In this document: positions 1 to 9,600 of the stretch, in pieces
Layout: each line of letters opens with the position of its first letter
Numbering within the stretch: the stretch's first letter is position 1
The notes under the pieces: model-generated
The model's database searches: none
The model's input: the letters and a program-made list of their open reading frames with translations, nothing else
Told to the model about the DNA's origin: nothing
Program-made: the position numbers and the translations under genes
Source of the DNA: an uncultured Collinsella sp.
Lineage (GTDB): Bacteria; Actinomycetota; Coriobacteriia; Coriobacteriales; Coriobacteriaceae
Direction: 5' to 3'
Assembly: GCA_958438955.1 (NCBI GenBank)
Contig: CAUBTS010000012.1
Coordinates: forward strand, 1 to 34,992
DNA: 34,992 bases

Positions 1-51
1 TAACCCATACATGATAGCGTGCGCAGGCATACCTGCATATAACCCGCACGG

Positions 52-65
52 AATGCGACAAAGGG
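52..65 (+). repeat. Half-copy of the TTTGTCACATT repeat family
   Basis: The sequence AATGCGACAAAGGG differs at one base from the left arm of the perfect inverted repeat at 18372-18404. The right arm that should follow is degenerate. It is read as a decayed member of an interspersed palindrome family. Bases 1-105 otherwise hold nothing recognisable. Confidence 0.4.
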
Positions 66-105
66 TCACTCTCTTTCCTTGAATATCAACTTCATCCGAA
101 CGCCT

Positions 106-141
106 CCCGCATTCATCCGTACACGTACGGATGAATGCGGG
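106..141. repeat. Perfect 17-2-17 inverted repeat beside a transposase remnant
   Basis: Arms 106-122 and 125-141 are exact reverse complements separated by only 2 bp (AC). A 2-bp spacer is too short for a normal RNA hairpin loop, so it is more likely a DNA-level palindrome. It lies 53 bp before the start of a transposase remnant. It could be a joint of two abutted terminal repeats or a protein-binding palindrome. The arms are seen; any role is inference. Confidence 0.6.
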
Positions 142-194
142 AATCCGATACCCTGAGGGCCGGATCGGCCGGCCCCGGGAGATCGGAGGACGCC

Positions 195-523
195 ATGTCC
201 GGAAAGAGCGGGAAGGGCGCCGCGAAGGCGGTCCCGAGGACCCACGGCAGGCTCACCGGGTACGAGCGGGACACGGTCCAGAGGATGCTGAAGCGCAGGG
301 CTCGCTCGACCACTTCCTCGATAGGTTCAAGGGCGTGTCGACCCGCAGGCCCCACAGCTACCTGATGTGGTTCAAGTGGCTGCACGAGGCTACACGCATC
401 GGGGACGGGACGTCGCCCATGTGCGGGCAGCCCGAGGACGGGTGCTACAGGAAGACCTGAAAGAAGATGATGGAGCCGGACTACGAGTTCCGCCTGGAGC
501 TGGACGAGCAAACGGCGGGTTAA
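195..523 (+). pseudogene. Transposase remnant, internally deleted and frameshifted
   Basis: Two reading frames together resemble the two ends of one transposase. From ATG 195 one frame reads MSGKSGKG, then HGRLTGYERDTVQRMLKRRA, which resembles the N-terminal helix-turn-helix entry of IS30-like transposases. Near 300 this frame loses sense. The frame at +2 then gives FKGVSTRRPHSYLMWFKWL, which resembles the C-terminal end of an ISXO2/IS1595-like transposase. It meets a stop at 458-460 and a second at 521-523. The catalytic core is absent, so this is a deletion product and not a working gene. The family assignment is uncertain because the two ends suggest different families. No matching terminal repeats were found at the right side. 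Confidence 0.5.
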
Positions 524-540
524 CGTAGCCTTTCACCAAA

Positions 541-601
541 AAGGGCTGGCGGCCGCGCCCTGCGACCACCCGTCCTCAATCAAAGCCCTTCTCGGCCGCC
601 G
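541..601 (-). terminator. Possible terminator of the giant surface protein gene
   Basis: Directly after the stop codon, reading leftwards, the sequence contains complementary segments (AAGGGCT with AGCCCTT, and GCGGCCG with CGGCCGC) followed by a run of five T at 538-542. The two pairings are mutually exclusive, so the fold is ambiguous. Confidence 0.35.
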
Positions 602-604
602 CAG

Positions 605-3600
605 TTACCGGTTCCGGCGCCGCAGGATCACGCCTGCGGCGATCAGCACCACCGCGCCGCCCGCGATGCCACCCAGGGCCATCGGTGACACGCTGGTATC
701 GCCCATATTCGGCAGACCCGGCTTCTCCTCCTTCGGCACCGGCGACTTGCTCGGCGGATTGGTGGGCGGCTCCGTCGGCGGGGTGGTCGGCGGCGTGTAC
801 GTGTTCTTGAACACCGGCGCCACGTCGCCGCCATAGGTTACCGTCGCCACCAGATGGCCCGCACCGTCGTCTGTCACCGTCACCGTTACCCGGTGCTCGG
901 CCACGTCGTACGTCACGTTCTTCTGACCGTCGTCCACCTCGGAAATGCTGTAGGTGTACGTCCCGGGCTTGTCGTACGAGATCGCCTCGAAGCCCACCGT
1001 GCCGTCCGCCGCGTTCTTGGCGGTCTGCAGCACCTTGCCGTCGGCATCCTTCAGCTGGAAGGAGAACTGCCCTTCCTTAAGGTCCTCGCCGCTCAGCACC
1101 TTGGAGGCCCCCAGCTTCACCTCAGTCGCGGCCGGCGCGTAGCTATTGCTGAATGCCACCGCGTCCGCAGCCTTGCCGCCCTTGCTGTAGACAACCTGTG
1201 TCTCCAGAGCGTGCGTCTCCGCATTCTCCGTCACCGTCACCGTCGCGGTAAAGACCGTCGTGTCATAGGTGACGCCGTTCGCCATCGCCCCTGCCCGCTC
1301 GGACACGGTGTAGACGTACGTCCCCACCTTGCCCAGCTGCAGCGGCGCGAAGCCGAACGTGCCGTCGGCGCCGTTCTGCACCGTCTGCACCACGTTACCG
1401 TCGGCATCCTTCAGGTCGAAGGAGAACTCACCCTCGGCCAGGTCGCGGCCGGTCAGAGCCTTCGTTCCGGTAATCGTCGCCGTCGTTGCCGTCGGCGTGT
1501 ATGTGTTGGTGAAGGTCAGATCCGCAGCCGTCTTGTTCGCCGTCGCGGTCAGCTGGCCGCTGCCGTCGTCGGTCACGCTCACCGTCACATCCAACACCGC
1601 ATCGCTGTAAGTGATGGTGCCATCTTGGCCCGCAACCTCCTTCACCTGGTACTCATGCGAACCAGTCGCAGTGTACGAGATGGCCTTGAAGGTAAACGCG
1701 TTACCCACGTTCGTGGTCCGGTCAATCTCCTGCCCGGTGGCCACGTCAATCAGCGCGAACGTGAACTCGCCATCGGCGGGCGTCCGCGTGGTGGCCGGGT
1801 CGGCATTCTTAAGCACCTTGGTGCCAGAGATCTGGTAGGAGGCCTGGCCCGGCTGGTAGCTGTTCGCAAACGCCATGGTGTTGGGGGTGACGCCGTTCTC
1901 GGTGCCCTCCTCGCTCGGTTTCACCGTAGAGCTCTCCACCACCAGCTTGCCGTCGTTGTTGTCTGCCACCACATAGGTCAGGGTGTACGTCTTGCCGGTG
2001 TAGGTCACGCCCGGCACGCCCGGCGCGTCGTCCGTCGGCTGCACCTCGCGAACCGTGTAGATAAAGGTGCCCGCATGGTCGAAGGTCAGCTCGTCGAAGG
2101 CAACCTTGCCGTCGGCGTCGTTCTTCTGGGTCTGGAGCACCGCGCCGTCGGGCCCCACCAGCTCGAACGCGAAGTCTCCCGGCTTCATCTGGTAGCTGCC
2201 ATCGTGCACGTCAACGCTCTTGGTGAGGGCGATCGCGCCGGAGCGCGCCGCCTGCGCCTGGTAGGCGTTGGTGAAGGTGGGCTTCGTGGCGTCCGCGCCG
2301 TCGTAGGCGACGCTCGCCTGCAGCGCGCCGGCGTTGTCCACGACCTTCACTACGGCGTGGTGCACCGTATCGTCGTAGGTCACGTAGGCCAGGTCGCCCT
2401 TCCGCTCCACGATGGTGTACTCGTGAGTGCCCGGCTTCGCGTAGGAGAAGGCGTCGAAGTTAACACTTCCGTCCGCGCCGTTGGTCGCGGTCCGGACGGG
2501 CTTGGCCCCGGCAAGCTGCTCAGCAGTCATTTTGCCCTCGTACACATCGAAGGTGAACTCGCCGTCCTTGGGGACGATCGGCGTGTTGTCGTCCTTCTTC
2601 ACATAGCTCTTCTGCGCACCGAGGGCCAGACCGGTCGCGGCCGGCTGGTAGGTGTTGGTGAAGGTATCCGAGCCGGATGCGCTCGTCACGATCGCCTTCG
2701 CATTCAGTGCTCCGTTCCCGCCGTCTGTGACCGTCACCGTATAGGTGAGGGCATGATTGTCATAGACCATGCCCGGCTCCGCGCCCGGCTGCTCCACGAT
2801 GGTGTATGTGAAGTCCTTGCTCGCGGCGCTGCCCAAGTCGGAGAGCTGGAACTCGCGCGTGAAGCTGACCTTGCCGTCGGCGTCGTTCTTCGCGGTGCCG
2901 AGCACGTTGCCGGCGGCATCCTTCAGCTCGAAGGTGTACTCGCCGTCCGCGGGTTTCGTCGCGTGGTCGAAGCCGTCCGCGACCTTGATGGTCTTGGTCG
3001 CCGTCAGGGTTACGGAACCCTTTGCGTCGTAGGTGTTGTTGAAGGTGGGAGCCGTGGCGGCACCGTCATAGGTGACGGTCACCTTCGTCTTGTTGTTGTC
3101 ATCCTGGTTCTGCTCTACCCTGACGTGGACCTTGACTTCCTTGGCGTCGTAGACCACGCCGTCGACGATCTGGCCGGCCTTCTCCTCCTTCAGCGTGTAG
3201 TCGTACTCGCCCAGGTTCAGGTTCTTGACGGTCAGCTTGACCTTGCCGTCCTGGTCGTTGTTGCCCTTGGCAACCTCGTTGCCGGCCTGGTCGTACAGGC
3301 CGAAGGTGAACGCACCGGCCGTCAGGACCTTACCCGTGAGGGTCTTCGTCGTCTCGATGGTGACGTCAGCCGTCGGCTTCGAGTTGGTGAAGGTCGGCAC
3401 GGCCTTCTTATCATCGTATGTGACGGTCGCCTTCAGCTCGCCCTTCTCGTCGGTGACCTTGACGTGGACCATTACGTCCTTCGTGTCATAGACGATGGTC
3501 GAGTCGTTGCCGGCAACCTCCTTGATGGCGTAGTCGTGCTCGCCCGGCGTAGCGTAGTCGATGGCTGCAAAGGCGACCTTGCCGTCCTTGTCATTCTGGA

Positions 3601-6600
3601 CGGTCTGGATCACGTTGCGATCCTTGTCGAACAGCTGGAACGTGAAGTCGCCCCCCGCGAGCTCACCGCCCGTGAAGTGCTTCTTCGCCTTGAGCGTTAC
3701 CGAGGTCCCCTTCGGGCGGTACGCGTTCGTGAAGGTCTGCGAGCCGTCTCCACTCGCGACCTGCGGCGTGGCCGTCAGCGAGCCGGTGCCATCGTCCGCG
3801 ACCGTCACCTTGTAGATGAGCGCATGGGTGTCGTAGACCATGCCCGGCTCCGTGCCCGGCTTCTCCGCGATGGTGTAGGCGAAGTCCTTGCTCGCGGCGC
3901 CGTCCAAGTCGGAGAGCTCGAAGTCGCGCGTGAACTTCACCGTGCCATCGGCCTTGTTCGTCGTGGTGTCGAGCACCTTGCCGTCGGCGTCCTTCAGCTC
4001 GAACGTGTACTCGCCGCCCTTGAGCTTGGTATCGTGCGTGAAGCCCGGCGCGACCGCAACGACCTTGGTCGCCGTCAGCTCCGCGGAGCCCTTTGCGGTA
4101 TAGGTGTTCTTGAAGGTGGGGGCATCCGTCTTGCCGTCGTCGTAGGTGACGCTCGCCTCCAGCTTGCCGGCGTTGTCCACGACCGTCACCACGGCATGGT
4201 GCACCGTAGCGTCGTAGGTCACGTGGGACAGGTCGCCCTTCTGTTCCGCGACGGTGTATTTGTACTCGCCGGCCTTGGTGTAGCCGATGGCCGGGAAGGT
4301 GACGGTGCCGTCCTCGCCGTTCTCAGCGGTCTGGATGGGTTGCTTGCCCTTCAGCTGCTCAGCCGTCAGATCGCCCTTGTACAGGTCGAAGGTGAACTCG
4401 CCGCCCTTGAGCGCAGCCGACGTGCTGTCGGACTTCACGTAGGTCTTCTTCGCCGTGAGCGCCACCGAGGTCTCGGCGGGCTGGTACGTGTTCTCGAAGG
4501 TCGGGGCATCGTTCTTGCCGTCGTAAGTGACGGTCGCCTTCGCCTTGCCACCCTCCGCCTTCACCGAGACGTGGACCTTCACCTCCTTGTTGTCGTAGGT
4601 GATAGTCGGATCGGCACCGACGTTCTCCTCCTTGAGTATGTAGTCGTACTCGCCGATGGTCAGACCGGTGAGAGCAAGATTAATCTTGCCATCCTTGTCG
4701 TTCTGGACGGTCTTGACGGAATTACCCGTGGACGCGTCGCCTTGGTACAGGCCGAAGTTGAACGCGCCTTCCGTCAGGTCCTTGCCCTTGAGGGTCTTCG
4801 TTGCCTCGATGGTTGCATCGGCCGTCGGCTTCGCGTTGGTGAAGACCGGAACGCCGGCCTCGCCGTCGTAGGTGGCGACCGCCTTCAGCGTGCCGTTCTT
4901 GTTATCAGTGACCCTAACGTGCACGTTCACCGTCTTGCCGTCGTACACGAAGGTCGAGTCGTTGCCGGCAACCTCCTTGATGGTGTAGTCGTGATCGCCC
5001 GGAGTGTCGTAGCCGATTGCCTGGAAGGTAATGTTGCCGTCCTTGTCATTCGTGACGGTCTCAATGGGCGTGCCTTCCGCCTTGTCACCCTGGTACAGAG
5101 CGAACGAGAAGTCGTTCCCCGCGAGCGCACCGCCCCTAAAGCGTTTCTTCGCCGCCAAGGTCACGGAACCCTTCGCAGCATAGCTGTTGGTGAAGGTGGC
5201 GAGGTTCACCTTGCCGTTCTTGACCTCAAGCGTCTCGCTCTTGTCATCGCCGTCCTTTTCCACCGCCACGCCCGTGACAGTCAGCTTGGCATTCTTGTCC
5301 TCAACCTTCACCGTGACGGTGTAGGTGGAATCGTCCATCGTCCAACCGGCGTTCTGCACACCAGTCGTATTAGGATCGTCATCTTCCCCGTGGGCCTCGG
5401 TGAGCGTAAACGTGTAGTCGCCTGCCTTGTTGAATTGCATGCCGGAGAAGCTGAGGGGCTGACCGTCCTTGCTGGTGATCTTCCCCTCCGTGGTCTTGGA
5501 CTCCGAGGATGTGTCGCCCTTCAGGCCGTCAGCCTTCAGATCGCCGGCGGCAATCTTATCCTTCGTCTCCGACGTGGCAGTCAGCGTGAACGAGAACTTC
5601 TTGTCCGTGCTCTCGGTGCCGGAAATCTTCTTCGTTACCTGCGGGGTCAGCTCGTCGCTGGCGACCGTCTTGTAGCTGTTCTCGAACGGAATAGTCGCCG
5701 TGTTGTCCTCGAGCGAGGCGCCGGGGGCAAACTTACGGTAATCGACCCTCTTGCCATCACTGTTCAGAACCGTCGTCTCGACTTTCAGTGTGCCGTCGCC
5801 GTTGTCGGACACTGCGATCTCGACGGTATAGACCGTCTTGTCGTAGGTGTAGCCGGCGGGAACGGGCTTCGGCACGTTCTCTTCCACCCTGTATTGGTAG
5901 ACGTTGGCGCGGCATTCATTGCTCACGTCGTCGTGTGTGAACTGCAAGCCCTTCGGCAGCAAGCTCACGGTCTTGGTGTCCCCGAGCTTCATCTCGGGAA
6001 TCTTGAAGGTCTCCGCCCCGCCCGTGATGTCGAGCTTCTTCGCCGCGGCGTCGGCGGAGGTCAGGATGAACTTCGTGCCATCCTGACCCTCGGCCTGATA
6101 GTCCTCGGGCGTCACCGTAAAGCTGAATGTGCTGCTCGCATCACCGGTGCCGGTGAATTTCTTCTCAATCTGTAGACCGGCCTTCGCACCGTACTCAATC
6201 GTCTCGACCTTGTACTCGTTCTTGAACGGGACGATAGGCGTAGCGGGCTTCGCACCGCGACTCGAGACCGTCTGCACGTAGTTGGTCGTGGTATTAAGGC
6301 CCTTAATCGCCTCGGCCGTCAGCGCATCAACGTTGTCGCCCACGCCAACGAGCGCCGTCACGTCCGGACCCTTCACGATGGTCGTCTTGGTGTAGAGCTG
6401 GCCTTTGTTGTCCGGATTCGGCTTCACCGCGATGAGCACGAAGGCATCACCGGGGTACTCGGTGTCATACGTGTATCCAGCAGCGTTGGCGTCATGTACC
6501 TCAGACACCTTGTACACGTACATCTTGTTGTAGCTCAGCTGCGTGAAGTTCATCTTCAGCTTACCGGACATCGTGGCGGTCTGCGTATCGTCACCGTCAT

Positions 6601-9600
6601 CCTTGCCCACGGTGTTCGTGAACGACTTATCGGAATCAACCGGCTCCGGGGCCTTCGTGCCGTTATACGTCATCGCCTCGATGGTGAACGGGAACCTGCC
6701 ATTCTCCAGCGGGGTACCAACCAGAGTCTTGGTCACATCGATGCCCGCGTAGGTACCGGAGGCCGCATAGGTGTTGGTAAACGCGGCAGCACCCGTCACC
6801 TGCCGGTCGGCATCCGTCGTCGCCTGCTTGTTGTCGTACGCAACCGACGCGGTCAGCTTACCGGTATGCGTGCCGTTCTCGATATCGGTCACTGTGTACG
6901 TCACTGTGGACGTATGGTCGTCATAGCTGATGCCGGTCTTGTCCGCGTCGGTCGGCCTCGTCTCGTTCACTTTGAACGTATACACGCCCGGCCTGGTAAA
7001 CACAAGGTCGCCCGTGCCGAACGGGGTGGTGCGCATCGCGTCGCCGGGACCTGCGATCTCGACCTTAGTCGTCAAATCGCCAGTCTCATCGGAGTCGGCA
7101 GCCTTCTTCTGAGTAACGACCTTGTTTTTAACCGCTTTCATCGTGGCGTCATCCGCTGGCGTCAGCGTGAAATCGAACTTGTCATCCTGCTCCCACGCAC
7201 GCCCAGCCAGCGTCTTCTGCACAGTAACCGGTGCCGACATCGTCTGGGCCACCGTGTAGGTGTTCTTGAACGGGATATATCCACCCCTGTCCGTCAGCTG
7301 CGTGCCGTCGGCCTTCCAATACGTGGCCGTGGAGGACAATTGGCCCTTGTCGTCGAGCGTGTTTTGCACCATCGCGTAGTACACGGTGGTGTCGTACGTC
7401 ATGCCGCCCGTTGTCGAAGCATCGGAACCAGCTTGCTCCGTCACCTGGTACACGTAGGTGGTGTTCTGGTCGGCAGCGGTGAACGTGATCTGCGGGAAAG
7501 CCGCAATGCCGCCGCCATCGTTCTCCGCGGTCGTCACGCCGTCGGCGGGCATCGGCGCGTCGTTCGCACTGACCGTGTAGCTCAGGTCATTGAACTTGAT
7601 GGGGGCAGCCCCCACCGCGCTGTTGGCCAGGCCGCCCAGCGCCTTCAGCTCGAAGGTGAACTTGCCCGCGGCAAGCGGGTTGTCGCCCGACTCGTCGGTA
7701 TACGACTTCTGCGCGTTAAATGAGATTGTCTTGGTGTCGGTGCTGAACTTGTTGGTGAACACCGCGACCTTGTTATCGACTGGCACGGCCGGGTCGTGGT
7801 GGGCGCCATCATCGTCGCCGTTGCGAGCCATAGTGACAACCGGCTCGGACAGCGTACCCCTGCCCGTGTCGTCCACCTGCACCGTCACCGTGTACCCGGC
7901 GCTCGAGTAGCCGAAGCCGGGCAGCCAGGACGAGTCATGCTCGTCGGGCGTCCGCTCGGCCACCGTATAGGTGTACGTGCCGGGCTTCTTGTACGTAATC
8001 TGGCCGAAGTCGAACTCATCACCATTGTTGACGGTCTTGACCACCTGGACGTATCCGGGCACGCCGGATACGTCCTTGTAGCCCCCGGGCATGGGCGTGC
8101 CCTTGGCAGCGCGCAGATAGATGTCGAAGCTGTCGGCCTTAGTCCACTTGCGGCCTTGAAGCACCTTCTGCGCCCGAATGCCGGTGAGCGTCACCGAAGA
8201 CTTCACGCTGTAGCTGTTGGTGAACACCAGCTTGTTGTCTTCGGCCAGCGTGCCGTCGGTATTTTGCTTCGCGATCTTACCGGTGATGATACCATCGCCT
8301 GCGCCGGTCAGATTCTTGTCACCCTGCTTGCGGCCGGTCAGCTTATAGCCCGCGGGCATCTCGTCTGCGCCGGTCAGCTCCTGCACCGTGTACTCGTCGC
8401 CCTCGCCAAGTCCGTACACGCGAATCGTCTCGTCGGCCTTGATGGTTTGCGAATAGGCATTTGTCAGGTCGAACACGTTGCCGAGCTGCTTCTCATCGAC
8501 GGTACCCGCCTTCTCGAACACCGCAGCCTTGTACGTCTTCCCCTTTGGCACGGTGAACTTAAAGGTAAATCCCGCGTCCTTATTGCCCGTCAGGCCATCG
8601 GGCACCACGACCTTCTTCGTCACCTCGAGGCTCGCCTCGCGTTCGTTCGCCACGCGCACGCAGGTGGCGCCCGTGAACAGGGCGTTCAGGTTCATGGCGC
8701 CCAAGTCGGCGCGGGCGCCCTTCGCCGTGATTCCCTTGGGCTGCTCGTCCTGGGTGATACCCATACGTATCCAGCCCGTCTCGGTCTCCAGGCGGTAGGG
8801 TTTGCCCTCCTCGGTGGGCCCATACTGGTACATGCGTCCGTTAGCGCCGTACTTGAGGTGCACTGTGTCGTCTGCACCCACGGGTTCGACATCGGTCCAC
8901 GTCAGGTTGCCTTTAACATTGGTCTCGCCATTCGAGGTCTGCCGCGTACCCTTGATCCACGTGAGCGTGTTGTCGATGTCGCCCTCTGCGCCAAACTGGC
9001 CCAGACTCTTCATGAGCGCACCCGGGCCCACGAACGTCGAAACGCCGTCATCGTCCGTACCAGCATCGGCGTGGACGCCGTAATCGTCCACAATCACCTT
9101 GATGAGCCTGTCATTAAGCAGGAAGCCATTGGGCGCCGAGACCTCCTTCAGGAAGTAGGTACCCTTCACGAGCGGCTCGCTACTGTCGCTCGTAGACGGG
9201 AATACGCCCGCCCCTTCGAGCTTGACCGGGTTGGCGACCGACCTCGTCGTCAGGGTGTCGTAGGGGGCCTGGTCGCCATCGAGCACGGCCTTGCCGTTCG
9301 CATCCGTAGTCACCTGGGTGGACTTGTAAAGGCCGAACTTCGCCCCGTCAACGGGCTTACCCTCGGTATCGGTCTTCTGCACGAACAGGCGATTCTGGAT
9401 GTTCGTGACGAGCAGGCGCGTGGCGAACTGCCGCTTGAAGTTCGTGCCGTCTGCGATGTCGTCGCTGTACACGTGGACTGTGTTCTTAGGCGTCGCGTCG
9501 CCGATCGAGCTCGCCGTTGTGTGGTAGATGGCCACCGTGTACTCGGCATCCTTGCGGGCATCACCGCTCAGCAGGTAGTAGTACTTGGAGATGTCACCGG

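Noticed and set aside
2280..5170. Regular repeats resembling a CRISPR or satellite array
   Set aside because: The period is about 330-380 bp and the repeats encode homologous isopeptide domains; there are no short identical repeats with unique spacers.
854..6175. A plus-strand open frame of 1,773 codons opposite the giant gene, continued by others at 6494-7723 and 7796-10204
   Set aside because: It lies wholly antisense to the repetitive Thr/Asp/Lys-rich surface protein. Its translation is a low-complexity mix of R, V, L, G and H without domains or a signal peptide, as expected from the codon bias of the real gene.
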